The notes: generated by a model from the letters alone, not told the origin. A DNA stretch of 64,000 bases from Metarhizobium sp964253915 (GCF_964253915.1 NZ_CAXUSG020000010.1:62001-126000), one strand, 5' to 3'; shown: positions 1 through 9,004, counted from the stretch's first letter. Made by a program: numbers and translations.

Positions 1-325
1 CCGTACCCTTCAGCAGCTGGAGGGCCTGCTCGCCCAGAAGCTGAAGCAGGGCTATCTGCGCGATCCGGACATCTCGGTGGAAGTGGATCGCTACCGTTCC
101 GTCTTCGTCATGGGCGAAGTCGGACAGGCCGGGCAATATTCCTACGTGCCGGGCATGACCGTTCAGAACGCCATCGCCATGGCCGGCGGCTACAGCGCAC
201 GCGCCTATCAGGGGAATGCAGACATAACACGAAGAATAAACGGAGAAATTCTGACCGGCCGGGTCCCGATCTCGGACCCGCTGATGGCCGGTGACACCAT
301 CTATGTCCGAGAGCGGTTCTTCTGA
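1..325 (+). CDS. Wza/GumB-type polysaccharide export protein, 3' part
   Basis: The window opens inside this gene; 107 C-terminal residues are visible, in frame from base 2. They hold an SLBB (beta-grasp) repeat with the V-x-G-E-V-x-x-P/A-G-x-Y pattern (VMGEVGQAGQYSYVPGMTV), then AMAGGY and a closing AGDTIYVRERFF, as in outer-membrane polysaccharide export (Wza/GumB/KpsD) proteins. These form the outer-membrane channel or periplasmic collar for exopolysaccharide. The stop lies within 10 bases of the next glycosyltransferase, so this is part of an export/biosynthesis operon. By order it would match uppC of the Agrobacterium unipolar polysaccharide locus, but that is inference. The N-terminus, signal peptide and poly-export domain lie outside the window. 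Confidence 0.88.
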   Translation, partial: RTLQQLEGLLAQKLKQGYLRDPDISVEVDRYRSVFVMGEVGQAGQYSYVPGMTVQNAIAMAGGYSARAYQGNADITRRINGEILTGRVPISDPLMAGDTIYVRERFF

Positions 326-332
326 CCGTCCA

Positions 333-1493
333 ATGCAGACCTCCGACCGTCCGCTACGCATCCTCCACTGTTTCAGATCCCCGGTTGGCGGAATTTTTCG
401 CCATGTGCGCGATCTTGCGGAAGAGCACAGCAAGGCAGGCCACGAGGTCGGCATTCTCTGCGACAGCTCGACGGGCGGCAGCTACGAAGATCGGCTTTTC
501 GATCAGATCCGGCCCTATCTGGCGCTGGGACTGACACGGCTGCCGATCCAGCGTTCGGTGACGCCCTCGGACATTGCTGCGCTCTGGCACAGCTACAAGG
601 AGATCAAAAGTTTGCGGCCTGATGTTTTGCACGGGCACGGCGCCAAGGGTGGCGCTGTTGCCCGCATCATCGGCTCAGCCCTGCGGGTGAACAGGTATCG
701 CGTAGCCCGCCTCTATTCGCCGCACGGCGGCAGCATGCACTTCAACCGGCACTCGCTTGCCGGCCAGTTCGTGCTGCGGCTGGAGCGGCTGCAGGAAAGA
801 CTGACCGACGCGCTGGTCTTCGTCTGCAATTACGAGCAGAAGACCTACGAAACGAAGGTCGGCAAACCGCGCCCGGTGGCGCGGATGATCTATAACGGCA
901 TCGCCGATGGCGAGTTCGAGACCGTGCCGACGCGCTCGGATTCCGTCGATCTCCTCTATATCGGCATGCTGCGCGACCTCAAGGGACCGGATGTCTTCAT
1001 CGAGGCCTTCGCCAAGGCGGAGCGGCTGGTCGGCCGGCCGCTGACGGCGCTGCTCGTCGGCGACGGGCCTGACAGGGACCGATACGAAAAATTGATCGTG
1101 CAAAGCGGCCTCGGCCGGCGCGCCAACATCTTGCCGGCGATGAAGGCACGCGATGCCTTCACGATGTCGCGCATCGTCGTGGTGCCGTCGCGGGCCGAAT
1201 CCATGCCCTACATCGTCCTGGAGGCGCTGGCCGGCGGCAAGACCGTAATCGCTTCGCGGGTCGGCGGCATTCCCGAGGTGCTGGGAACCGAAAGCCAGGC
1301 GCTCGCAGCACCCGGCGACCCCGGCGATCTCGCCCGCATCATGGCGACAGCGCTGACGACACCCGGCTGGCACGATGCCGTGATGCCGCGCCCGGAAGCC
1401 TTCAGGGCGGCATTTTCGGCCAAGGTGATGGCGGAAAACGTCTTGAAACTGTACTGCGAGCTGGTCAGGGGAGATCAACCGTCATCCCATTGA
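333..1493 (+). CDS. GT4 glycosyltransferase (exopolysaccharide)
   Basis: A GT-B fold, family 4 glycosyltransferase of about 386 residues. The N-terminal acceptor half begins PLRILHCFRSPVGGIFRHV with the glycine loop; the C-terminal nucleotide-sugar half carries LLYIGMLRDLKGPDVFIEAF and the EX7E motif ESMPYIVLE followed by GGKTVIASRVGGIPEVLG. It should add one sugar from an NDP-sugar to the lipid-linked repeat unit on the cytoplasmic face of the inner membrane. In-frame starts exist at 291 (GTG), 303 (ATG) and 333 (ATG). 333 is preferred because it lies 7 bases after the upstream stop and just before the conserved fold, but no strong ribosome-binding site separates the choices. The sugar specificity cannot be read from sequence. 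Confidence 0.88.
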   Translation: MQTSDRPLRILHCFRSPVGGIFRHVRDLAEEHSKAGHEVGILCDSSTGGSYEDRLFDQIRPYLALGLTRLPIQRSVTPSDIAALWHSYKEIKSLRPDVLHGHGAKGGAVARIIGSALRVNRYRVARLYSPHGGSMHFNRHSLAGQFVLRLERLQERLTDALVFVCNYEQKTYETKVGKPRPVARMIYNGIADGEFETVPTRSDSVDLLYIGMLRDLKGPDVFIEAFAKAERLVGRPLTALLVGDGPDRDRYEKLIVQSGLGRRANILPAMKARDAFTMSRIVVVPSRAESMPYIVLEALAGGKTVIASRVGGIPEVLGTESQALAAPGDPGDLARIMATALTTPGWHDAVMPRPEAFRAAFSAKVMAENVLKLYCELVRGDQPSSH

Positions 1494-1553
1494 AGGCAAA
1501 GGGTAAGCGTTTTTTAGGGCCTTTCTGGTATTGGCTGTTCACTGAGAGGCAAG

Positions 1554-3131
1554 GTGAACGCGATGAACCAGTTTCACAGACCGGAAAACTTCGACCTTGA
1601 AGCCGTCCGACGGAAGGTTTCCGAGATCCAGTCCCGTGATCGCACGGCGGAGCCTGACGGCGAAACGCCCGAAAATCCCGAGCTGAATTCCTTCGCCCGG
1701 CGCATCGCCGCACAGTTTCGCGAGACCAGCTATTCGCCCAACATGATCCTCGGCCAGATCAGGCTGCTCGAGTTTCTGGCGCTTTTTGCGATCGGCCTCG
1801 GCGTACATGCGTTCTATTGGGGCGATGACGTGCTGAGTTCGCCGATTTCACTCGGCGTCATGGCGCTCGGTACGGCGCTTGCCGTGCTCCTGCTGCAGAT
1901 TGTCGATGCTTATCAGGTGCAGTCGTTGCGCGGGCCGCTGCGCGCCCTGCCGCGCATCCTCGGGGCCTGGGCAATCTCCTTCGCCCTGATGGCGTTGGCG
2001 CTGTTCCTCCTGAAGTCCGGCGATCAGTATTCCCGTCTCTGGTTCGTCACGTGGTTCGGCGTCGGTACGGTCTACCTGGCCATCGAACGCAAGCTTCTCG
2101 CCGACGCATTCTATCGCTGGGGCCGCAACGGCGTCATGGAGCGGCGTGCCGTCATCATCGGCGGTGGAGAGCCGGCAAAGAACCTCATCCGTGCGCTCGA
2201 ACAGCAGCCGGACAACGACATCCGCATCTGCGGCATCTTCGACGACCGCGACGACAGCCGCTCGCCGGCCATGGTCGCCGGCTATCCCAAGCTCGGGACC
2301 ATTGCCGAACTGGTGGAGTTCGCCCGGCTGGCACGCATCGACATGCTGATCATCTCGCTGCCGCTCAGCGCCGAAGGCCGGATCCTGCAGATGCTGCGCA
2401 AGCTCTGGGTACTGCCGGTTGACATCCGGCTGGCAGCGCACGCCAACAAGCTGCGCTTCCGTCCGCGTTCCTATTCGCATGTCGGCGCCGTGCCGATGCT
2501 GGATATCTTCGACAAGCCGATCCGTGACTGGGATTCCGTCGCCAAGCGCATCTTCGACATCACCTTCAGCCTTATCGCGCTGACGCTGCTCTGGCCGGTG
2601 ATGATCGGCGCAGCGATTGCCGTGAAGGCGACCTCGAAGGGGCCGATCTTCTTCATGCAGAAGCGCCACGGCTTCAACAACGAGATCATCAACGTCTTCA
2701 AGTTCCGCTCGATGTACACCGACATGGGCGACCCGACGGCCCGCAAGGCCGTCACCAAGGGCGACCCGCGCGTGACCCCGGTCGGGCGCTTCATCCGCAA
2801 ATCCTCGATCGACGAACTGCCGCAGCTTTTCAACGTGCTGCGCGGCGACCTGTCGCTCGTCGGTCCCCGGCCGCATGCGGTGCTGGCACAGACACACGAC
2901 CGGCTGTTCGTCGATGTCGTCGAAGGGTATTTCGCCCGCCACCGCGTCAAGCCGGGTGTCACCGGCTGGGCCCAGATCAACGGCTGGCGCGGCGAGGTCG
3001 ACAATGACGACAAGATCAAATTCCGCACGGCCTACGATCTCTATTACATCGAGAACTGGTCGCTGCTCTTCGACCTCAAGATCCTGTTCCTGACGCCGAT
3101 CCGGCTTCTCAACACGGAAAATGCCTATTGA
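1554..3131 (+). CDS. Undecaprenyl-phosphate sugar phosphotransferase (WcaJ/UppE-like)
   Basis: A polyisoprenyl-phosphate hexose-1-phosphate transferase of 525 residues, the normal length for the WcaJ type. About four N-terminal membrane helices (residues 60-190) are followed by a Rossmann-like CoA-binding domain beginning RRAVIIGGGEPAKNL, a further helix near 325-350, and the catalytic bacterial sugar transferase domain with KFRSM, SSIDELPQLFNVLRGDLSLV, GPRP and GVTGWAQINGWRGE. It transfers a hexose-1-phosphate from UDP-sugar to undecaprenyl phosphate, starting repeat-unit assembly. GTG 1554 sits 4 bases after GAGAGG; ATG 1563 is the alternative. By function and position it resembles UppE of Agrobacterium, but several rhizobial polysaccharides use similar initiators. 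Confidence 0.92.
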   Translation: MNAMNQFHRPENFDLEAVRRKVSEIQSRDRTAEPDGETPENPELNSFARRIAAQFRETSYSPNMILGQIRLLEFLALFAIGLGVHAFYWGDDVLSSPISLGVMALGTALAVLLLQIVDAYQVQSLRGPLRALPRILGAWAISFALMALALFLLKSGDQYSRLWFVTWFGVGTVYLAIERKLLADAFYRWGRNGVMERRAVIIGGGEPAKNLIRALEQQPDNDIRICGIFDDRDDSRSPAMVAGYPKLGTIAELVEFARLARIDMLIISLPLSAEGRILQMLRKLWVLPVDIRLAAHANKLRFRPRSYSHVGAVPMLDIFDKPIRDWDSVAKRIFDITFSLIALTLLWPVMIGAAIAVKATSKGPIFFMQKRHGFNNEIINVFKFRSMYTDMGDPTARKAVTKGDPRVTPVGRFIRKSSIDELPQLFNVLRGDLSLVGPRPHAVLAQTHDRLFVDVVEGYFARHRVKPGVTGWAQINGWRGEVDNDDKIKFRTAYDLYYIENWSLLFDLKILFLTPIRLLNTENAY

Positions 3132-4357
3132 GCGCGATCGTTCATCACGATGTCGTTCTCCGGCCGCAGCTTGCGACGCTGCGGCTGCTCGGCTCGGCGC
3201 TGACCGCGTTCGGCGTTTTCCTCTCCGGCTTCGTGATTTCGGAACCCGCGCCTTACGAGCTGGTGATGGTGGTGCTCGTCGCCATCAGCTTCCTGTGCGG
3301 ACTGAAGATCTCCCGCAGCGTCGCACCGCTGCTTGCCCTGCTGCTGCTCTTCAACGTCGGCGGTATCTTCTCGCTGACGGTGATGTCGGATCTCAACGAC
3401 GGGCCGATGTATCTGGCCGTTTCGCTGTTTCTGGCCCTGACGTCGGTCTTTTACGCCGCAGCGATCGAAGAAAACCCCTCGCGCTTGCGTCTGCTGTTCA
3501 AGGCCTGGGTGGCGGCTGCGGTAATCACTTCCGCCCTCGGGATTCTTGGCTATTTTCAAGCGGTGCCCGGCTTCGAGGTCTTTACCCTCTATGACCGTGC
3601 CAAGGGTGCCTTCCAGGACCCGAACGTTTTCGGACCCTTCCTGATCGCCCCTGCCCTCTACCTGATGCATGGGCTGCTCAACGACAAGATCAGCCGTTCA
3701 CCGCTGAAGGTCGCCGGATTGCTGGTCATCGCGCTCGGCGTTTTCCTCTCCTTCTCGCGTGCAGCCTGGGCGCTGTTTCTGTTTTCCGCCTGCGCCCTGG
3801 TCTTCATCATGCTCCTGAAGGAACGCACCGGCGCTTTTCGCCTGAAGATCCTGGTCCTGTCGCTTGCCGCAGTGCTGATCCTGGTCGCAGCGCTGATCGG
3901 CGCGCTGCAATCGGAAAAGGTGTCGAACCTGTTTTCCAGCCGTGCGCAGCTGGAACAGGACTACGACGCCGGACACCTCGGGCGCTTCGATCGCCATCGC
4001 ATCGGCTTCCTGATGTCCATGGAAGCGCCGCTCGGTATCGGGCCGATGGTTTTCAGCCAGATCTTCCCCGAAGACGAACACAATATCTGGCTGAAGTCGC
4101 TCACCACCTATGGTTGGCTCGGCTTCGTCACCTATGTTTCAATGATGATCTGGACCTTGTCGATGGGTTTCCGAAACATGCTGCGCAACAGGCCGTGGCA
4201 ACCCTATCTGATGATCGCCTGGATCGTCATCGTCGGTCACGTCGTCATCGGCAACGTCATCGATACCGATCACTGGCGGCACTTCTATCTGCTCCTCGGC
4301 ATCATCTGGGGCTGCGGCGCGCTCGAAAACCGACATCAAAAAACGGTACGGCAATAA
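3128..4357 (+). CDS. O-antigen ligase/Wzy-like polymerase membrane protein
   Basis: A polytopic inner-membrane protein of 409 residues with 10-12 hydrophobic segments and the large periplasmic loop typical of the Wzy_C/O-antigen ligase superfamily. Signature pieces are GAFQDPNVFGPFL, SRAAWALFLF and a late EHNIWLKSLTTYGWLG, which carries the conserved H-N-x-x-L found near the active site of the family. It probably polymerises or ligates the lipid-linked repeat units at the periplasmic face. The TTG start at 3128 overlaps the upstream stop by 4 bases (TTGA), so it is translationally coupled. Polymerase versus ligase cannot be decided from sequence. Confidence 0.87.
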   Translation: MSAIVHHDVVLRPQLATLRLLGSALTAFGVFLSGFVISEPAPYELVMVVLVAISFLCGLKISRSVAPLLALLLLFNVGGIFSLTVMSDLNDGPMYLAVSLFLALTSVFYAAAIEENPSRLRLLFKAWVAAAVITSALGILGYFQAVPGFEVFTLYDRAKGAFQDPNVFGPFLIAPALYLMHGLLNDKISRSPLKVAGLLVIALGVFLSFSRAAWALFLFSACALVFIMLLKERTGAFRLKILVLSLAAVLILVAALIGALQSEKVSNLFSSRAQLEQDYDAGHLGRFDRHRIGFLMSMEAPLGIGPMVFSQIFPEDEHNIWLKSLTTYGWLGFVTYVSMMIWTLSMGFRNMLRNRPWQPYLMIAWIVIVGHVVIGNVIDTDHWRHFYLLLGIIWGCGALENRHQKTVRQ

Positions 4358-5562
4358 TGATGCAAAGGGTCTCTCCCACCCATCTTTCCATCCTGCAGGT
4401 TCTCGAGCCGAGCGGCGGCGGATCCGGACGGCATTTCATCGATCTGTGCGGCGGACTGAAAGATCGCGGACACCGTATCACCGCGGTCTATTCCCCGTTG
4501 CGCGCGGAAGACCGCTTCCTCGACGAATTGAAGGCACTCGACCTCCCCAGCGTCCATGCCATTGACATGACGCGCGCGCCGGGACTGTCTGACATCCGCA
4601 GCTGGCGGCAACTTGGCAGCATCCTTCGTCGCGAAGGACCGTTCGACGTCGTCCATGCCCATAGCTCGAAAGCGGGCGCCCTCAGCCGCATCCGCCTGCC
4701 TGGACCGCACGTCCCGCGCGTTTACACACCGCATGCCTTCCGCACCATGGACCCGACGCTCGGACGGGTCGGCCGGCTTGTGTTTGGCGGCATCGAATCC
4801 TTGCTTGGCCGCTATCTCTCCGATTGCATCGTCTGCGTTTCGCAGGATGAGTACGACCATGCCGTTTCCCTCGGCATTCCCGCCAAGCGGCTGCGAACCG
4901 TCATCAACGGCACGACCCCTCCCCCGGAAGGCCGCCGTGACGAACTGCTTCAACGCTTCGCCATTCCGCAGGAGGCCCTCGTCTTCGGCTTCATCGGCCG
5001 TCTCTCGCAGCAGAAGGCACCGGAGCGCCTGGTCGAAGCATTTGCCAAAATTGCCGGCAGATTGCCGGCCGCACATCTCGTGATGATCGGCTTCGGAGAG
5101 CTGGAGGCGGATATCCGTGCGATGATCGCCGCCAGCGGCTTCGCCGATCGCATCCGGCTTACCAGCGAGATCACCGGTCGGGATGCAATCTCCTGTTTCG
5201 ACGTACTGGTGATGCCGAGCCGCTACGAGGCGATGTCCTACGTCATGCTGGAGGCAGCCGCTGCCGGCAAGCCGATGATCCTCAGCCGTGTCGGCGGCGC
5301 CAGCCGCGTGCTCGAAGACGGATGCAACGGCATCCTCATCGAAAACAGCGACGACACAACGGCACTGGCGCAAGCGATGGCCAGCTTTGCAGATACCGAA
5401 CGCCGGCGCGCCTTCGTCAAGGAAGCGGACGCCCGCAAGCACCGCTATGCTCTCAAGACGATGGTCGACGGCATCGAAGCCATCTATTGCAATCTCATCG
5501 ACCCAAAAGGCGCACGCCGGACATTGAACAAGTCGATCCGCGCACTAGCTTTCGAGGCATGA
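4357..5562 (+). CDS. GT4 glycosyltransferase (exopolysaccharide), second copy
   Basis: A GT-B family 4 glycosyltransferase of about 401 residues. It opens with THLSILQVLEPSGGGSGRHF (acceptor-side glycine loop), has HSSKAGALSR and TPHAFRTMDP in the first half, VFGFIGRLSQQKAPERLVEAF at the start of the donor half, and the EX7E motif EAMSYVMLE followed by AAAGKPMILSRVGG. The start at 4357 shares its first base with the preceding stop (TAATG), so translation is coupled. Its N-terminus resembles the GT4 at 333-1493, suggesting related acceptors or an old duplication. Confidence 0.88.
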   Translation: MMQRVSPTHLSILQVLEPSGGGSGRHFIDLCGGLKDRGHRITAVYSPLRAEDRFLDELKALDLPSVHAIDMTRAPGLSDIRSWRQLGSILRREGPFDVVHAHSSKAGALSRIRLPGPHVPRVYTPHAFRTMDPTLGRVGRLVFGGIESLLGRYLSDCIVCVSQDEYDHAVSLGIPAKRLRTVINGTTPPPEGRRDELLQRFAIPQEALVFGFIGRLSQQKAPERLVEAFAKIAGRLPAAHLVMIGFGELEADIRAMIAASGFADRIRLTSEITGRDAISCFDVLVMPSRYEAMSYVMLEAAAAGKPMILSRVGGASRVLEDGCNGILIENSDDTTALAQAMASFADTERRRAFVKEADARKHRYALKTMVDGIEAIYCNLIDPKGARRTLNKSIRALAFEA

Positions 5563-5852
5563 CGACACCAGCCCAGATCCGCGCTGCCCGGGCCATGCTC
5601 GGGCTCACCATAGGCGAAGTTGCAGCCATCACCGGTCTCTCCGAGGCGTCGGTCGAAGACGCCGAACGGCCGAGCGGCAATGACGACACCACAGTCCTGC
5701 GCATCGTGACGGACGCGCTGGAAGGTCGGGGCGTTCTGTTCCTCTCGGCGGGCGACGAGGAAGGTGGCGGACCCGGTATCCGGCTGAAGCGTCCGCCGCA
5801 AGCCGACGATGCAACCCGCCCGGAACACCTCAACGCCGCCAACGACGACTGA
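5559..5852 (+). CDS. Small Xre/HTH-like protein at end of polysaccharide operon
   Basis: A 97-residue protein whose first 60 residues fit a short Xre/Cro helix-turn-helix: IRAARAMLGLTIGEVAAITG then LSEASVEDAERPS. A glycine-rich middle (GDEEGGGPGIRLK) and a polar tail follow. The ATG at 5559 overlaps the glycosyltransferase stop by 4 bases (ATGA), so the two are almost certainly co-translated. It may feed back on the operon or sense its output, but no target is visible. The recognition helix is weakly basic, so it could instead be a protein-binding HTH. Confidence 0.72.
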   Translation: MTTPAQIRAARAMLGLTIGEVAAITGLSEASVEDAERPSGNDDTTVLRIVTDALEGRGVLFLSAGDEEGGGPGIRLKRPPQADDATRPEHLNAANDD

Positions 5853-5889
5853 AGCACTGTCGAATACGTTTACGCCACGAGGCTTTGGC

Positions 5890-6933
5890 TCATGCCCGCC
5901 GGCGCAGGCTCGTCGGGCGCTTCAATCCCCACAATTGCATCAATTCCAGCGGCGCGGAGATGTCCGTTTCGAGAATGAAGCGGTCGGATTTCGCGCCTGC
6001 CCCTCGGGCTGCGGCCTTCACCGGCAGACCGTGCCCCATGCCGCGGATTCGATAGAGGCTCACAGCTGCCCGTCCGTCGGCATTCCAGCGACGGATCTCT
6101 CCCCATGAACGGTCAGTCCTGGTGCCTTCCACCGCGTTCAGGCCATGAACGTCCAGCCACTGGTCGCGACATGCCTCGGCATTGACGGGGCTGACAACCC
6201 TGTCGTCATCGCCCTGCCAGATGGAAATATCGGGCCAGCGCCGCGCTTGCGGCGAAACCGCCCGGACGAGATCGCCCCATTCCTGCGGGGTGCGGCTGGC
6301 CCCGGAGTTCATCACGGACAGCGCGGTCATCGCATCGCGGGCGGCACCGACCGGCAGGCCGGCAACGATTGCGCCCGCGGCAAAACTGTCCGGATAGGTC
6401 GCCAACAGCGCATTGGCCATCGCGCCGCCCGCCGACAATCCGACGATGTAGACACGCGAGGCATCGAGCCGGTGCTTGGCGCAGGCATGATCGATCATCT
6501 GTCTGATCGACAGCAGTTCGCCACGGTCGCGGGCGACGGCGCTCGGGCGGAACCAGTTGAAGCAGAGATTAGGATTATTGCTATGCGTCTGCTGCGGATA
6601 GAGCACCGCAAACCGCCGTTCCGCCGCCAGCCTGGCAAAACCGCTTGCATCGTCGAAGGCCTGCGCCGTTTGCAGGCAGCCATGCAGCACCACCACCAAT
6701 GGCGCACGCTCCGGCAGATGCGGCGGACGATAGAACAACATGCTGAGCCGGCCCGGATTGCTGCCGAAGCCTTCGATTTCAACAAGCCTTTTCGAGGCGA
6801 CGCTACGCGCACGGCGCACGCGTTTCGGCTTGATCGCAGACCGGGTCGCCCTGGCGGTCCTTTCGAGCAGACGGCGCAGCTGCTTCTGGCGCTTGAACAG
6901 ACGGGCGAGCGAGATCGGCAATTTCAGCGTCAT
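5890..6933 (-). CDS. PHB-depolymerase-family esterase (LpqC-like alpha/beta hydrolase)
   Basis: A 347-residue alpha/beta hydrolase of the esterase_phb family. It shows the oxyanion segment PLVVVLHGCLQTAQAFD, the lipase box GLSAGG (catalytic Ser), a late WQGDDDRVVSPVNAE carrying the acid and RGMGHGLPV carrying the catalytic His. CFNWFRP is the typical family spacer. Targets may be short-chain polyhydroxyalkanoate or other acyl esters. No clear signal peptide is present; the N-terminus is basic and arginine-rich (FKRQKQLRRLLERTARATR), which is unusual and could bind membrane or polyanions. The ATG at 6933 is chosen because GAAGGAACC precedes it. It stands alone, convergent with the polysaccharide operon. 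Confidence 0.85.
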   Translation of the reverse strand: MTLKLPISLARLFKRQKQLRRLLERTARATRSAIKPKRVRRARSVASKRLVEIEGFGSNPGRLSMLFYRPPHLPERAPLVVVLHGCLQTAQAFDDASGFARLAAERRFAVLYPQQTHSNNPNLCFNWFRPSAVARDRGELLSIRQMIDHACAKHRLDASRVYIVGLSAGGAMANALLATYPDSFAAGAIVAGLPVGAARDAMTALSVMNSGASRTPQEWGDLVRAVSPQARRWPDISIWQGDDDRVVSPVNAEACRDQWLDVHGLNAVEGTRTDRSWGEIRRWNADGRAAVSLYRIRGMGHGLPVKAAARGAGAKSDRFILETDISAPLELMQLWGLKRPTSLRRRA

Positions 6934-7096
6934 CGATGGTTCCTTCAGAAATCCGGTATCGACGCTCGCTCCTGCGGCCTCCCAACCACCCATCGATGCA
7001 GTTCTGCTTAGTTCAATAGCGTGGCAAAGCCTTGACAGCCATTCACGATTTCCGGCGCAACGATCCGGCGCCCACATCGAACAAGTTGGCAGACAC

Positions 7097-7130
7097 GAAA
7101 AGACGGCGGACAACGCCCGCCGTCTCGTCA
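7097..7130 (-). terminator. Rho-independent terminator of the BA14K gene
   Basis: Perfect 9-bp arms (AGACGGCGG at 7102-7110 and CCGCCGTCT at 7118-7126) with a 7-base loop. Read leftward, the stem is followed by TTTTCG, 20 bases past the stop of the BA14K gene. Confidence 0.75.
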
Positions 7131-7145
7131 GACCATATTTGCCGT

Positions 7146-7532
7146 TCAATACGGGGAATTGCAGCGATGCCGGCGACCGTCATTGCCGACGTAGGTATCG
7201 GTGCGCACACTGTAGGAACGATAGCGGTTGGCGCACCACTCCTCGTGCGAACCACCATCGTTGCGACTATTGGCAATGGCGCCGCCGATGATCGCACCGG
7301 CGCCGAAGGCTGCGAGCGGATACCAGAAACCGTCGCTATGACGGCGATAACCGCGGCGACGTTCGCGATAGCCGCGATGACCCTTCCAGTGCCCGCGACG
7401 GTCGTGGTACTGCACGCCCTGGACATCCGAACCGATGCTGAAAGATTTTACGGCCATCGGTGCTGCCTCGACCGGGAGCAGCGAGGTGAGACCGATGATG
7501 GCGCTCATGGCGCAGGTGGTGAAGAATTTCAT
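7146..7532 (-). CDS. BA14K family exported protein
   Basis: A 128-residue exported protein with a signal peptide (FFTTCAMSAIIGLTSLLPVEA, cut near residue 22) and a low-complexity basic stretch of H, R, G and Y. A glycine/alanine membrane-like segment WYPLAAFGAGAIIGGAIA comes next, and the tail holds EEWCANRYRSYSVRTDTYVG and RRHRCNSPY. The C-terminal W-C-x-x-R-Y-R-S-Y plus second Cys is the BA14K signature, named for a 14-kDa immunoreactive Brucella protein with lectin-like activity. The two cysteines probably form a disulfide in the periplasm. The role is envelope-associated and otherwise unknown. Start ATG 7532 is preceded by AAAGG at a normal distance. Confidence 0.86.
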   Translation of the reverse strand: MKFFTTCAMSAIIGLTSLLPVEAAPMAVKSFSIGSDVQGVQYHDRRGHWKGHRGYRERRRGYRRHSDGFWYPLAAFGAGAIIGGAIANSRNDGGSHEEWCANRYRSYSVRTDTYVGNDGRRHRCNSPY

Positions 7533-7652
7533 AACGGAACCTTTCACGAGAACATTTCCGTTTCCGTCGATGACGGAAACGTCGTATTTTCTTGTTTTTC
7601 CAGCGAAGCTTGGGCATGTGCCGGCGGCGCTGCAGACCAGGATTAACGCCGT

Positions 7653-7676
7653 CCAGCAAGGATTGTTCCTTGCTGG
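7653..7676. repeat. Perfect intergenic hairpin
   Basis: CCAGCAAGGA, loop TTGT, TCCTTGCTGG: 10-bp perfect arms with a tetraloop, between the small charged-protein gene and the BA14K gene. There is no T-run on either strand, so it is not a standard intrinsic terminator. It could end transcription with Rho, stabilise RNA, or shape the BA14K leader. Confidence 0.6.
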
Positions 7677-7732
7677 AGAGATCCTCGTTGCGCGCTTATC
7701 GTAAAACCGCCATACGGCTTGCCAGACACCGA

Positions 7733-7921
7733 TCAGTTCTGCTGTTTCGTGCCGGCACTCTTGCCGTCGGAGCTTCTGGAGCGTTCCTCGAATCGGTCAG
7801 CACCCTTTGCAAGGGCCGAACCTTTCTCTGCTTCCACCTTGCGCTCCTCGGCGCTGGTTTCTCTCCGCAAACCTCTTGCGCCTTCCTTGCCCTGCGGCGT
7901 TGGTGCATTTTCGATACCCAT
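7733..7921 (-). CDS. Small highly charged hypothetical protein
   Basis: A 62-residue soluble protein (MGIENAPTPQGKEGARG at the start, SSDGKSAGTKQQN at the end), rich in K, E, R, A and S, with no hydrophobic core and probably disordered. Its ATG at 7921 has an excellent ribosome-binding site (GGAGGA, 7 bases upstream), which is the main reason to accept so short a frame. I do not recognise the family. It lies just past tRNA-Pro on the same strand and might be part of the same transcript. Confidence 0.6.
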   Translation of the reverse strand: MGIENAPTPQGKEGARGLRRETSAEERKVEAEKGSALAKGADRFEERSRSSDGKSAGTKQQN

Positions 7922-8047
7922 GACCGTTCCTCCGTCAAACAAACGAGCAAACAGCGATGAACGAGGATTTGTTCCACCGGCAGGCAATATCCAGCCGCCG
8001 CATCAAATGCGGGAAAATAAATATCATATTGAAGATATTGAAGAAAA

Positions 8048-8124
<77 letters not shown>

Positions 8125-8234
8125 ACCCGGCCTAAAAGGCTTGGGTTGTTTATGGTTTTCGGTTCCCGAGCGCAAGGGGGAAAATGCAGCGGGACAACAA
8201 TAAAATGGATTCCTTCGGCCCGCCGCAGAAAAGA

Positions 8235-8777
8235 TTACCGCACCTGGTCGAGCAGGCGTTTGCACTCCAGAAGGTCGTAAAGGGCTTCCTGCAGCAAGGC
8301 ACGGTCCTCTTTGTTGACACTGCCCTTGCCGATAGACACTTCCGGAACCGCATCGTCGTCGCCCGCCATGAACGAAAAGAAACGACGGCTTGCCGGCGGT
8401 TTGGCGCGGCCGACGATCTGGTCCTCTTCGGCGTGGCTGATCTTCGGTTCTGCGTGCGGTTGCGGTTCCTCTCCCGCGGCCGCCAGGGCTTCGACGGTGG
8501 CAAGGTCGCCGGTGGCGATGGCGGCGACGAACTTGTTGCCGTTGGTCTTCAACAGCTTCTGCACGCCCTTGATCGTATAGCCATGGTCGTAAAGCAGATG
8601 GCGGATGCCCTTGAGGAGATCGACATCCTCCGGCCGATAATAACGGCGCCCGCCGCCGCGCTTCATCGGCTTGATCTGCGGAAAACGCGTTTCCCAGAAA
8701 CGAAGGACATGCTGCGGCAGGTCGAGATCGTCGGCAACTTCGCTGATGGTGCGAAAGGCATCCGGGCTCTTGTCCAA
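8235..8777 (-). CDS. MerR family transcriptional regulator
   Basis: A 180-residue regulator with an N-terminal MerR winged helix (FRTISEVADDLDLPQHVLRF then WETRFPQIKP, residues 8-40) and the wing GGGRRYYRPEDVDLLKGI. A hinge YDHGYTIKGVQKLL follows, then a charged C-terminal region without the cysteines of metal sensors. The same protein sits downstream of ihfA in many rhizobia; its signal is unknown to me. The start is a TTG at 8777; no ATG precedes the HTH, and GGGAGA lies upstream. It follows ihfA on the same strand after about 230 bases, so it probably has its own promoter. Confidence 0.88.
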   Translation of the reverse strand: MDKSPDAFRTISEVADDLDLPQHVLRFWETRFPQIKPMKRGGGRRYYRPEDVDLLKGIRHLLYDHGYTIKGVQKLLKTNGNKFVAAIATGDLATVEALAAAGEEPQPHAEPKISHAEEDQIVGRAKPPASRRFFSFMAGDDDAVPEVSIGKGSVNKEDRALLQEALYDLLECKRLLDQVR

Positions 8778-9004
8778 CTTTTTAGATCTCCCAACGCAGC
8801 GAAAACAGTATGCCGAAAACGATCCAGGCAGGATACGACAAGGCCAAATAGAGCGGTCCTTCGCTCGGAAGACCGCATAGCCTTGCCCGCATCAACGGGC
8901 ATGGATCGAGCCCAAAACTCGAATCATCCATATTTCAACGGCTTATAGAGACAAATTCAAGTCCCGCAGCGCCTTGTCTACGGCTTTCGCCGGTCACACG
9001 ACTC

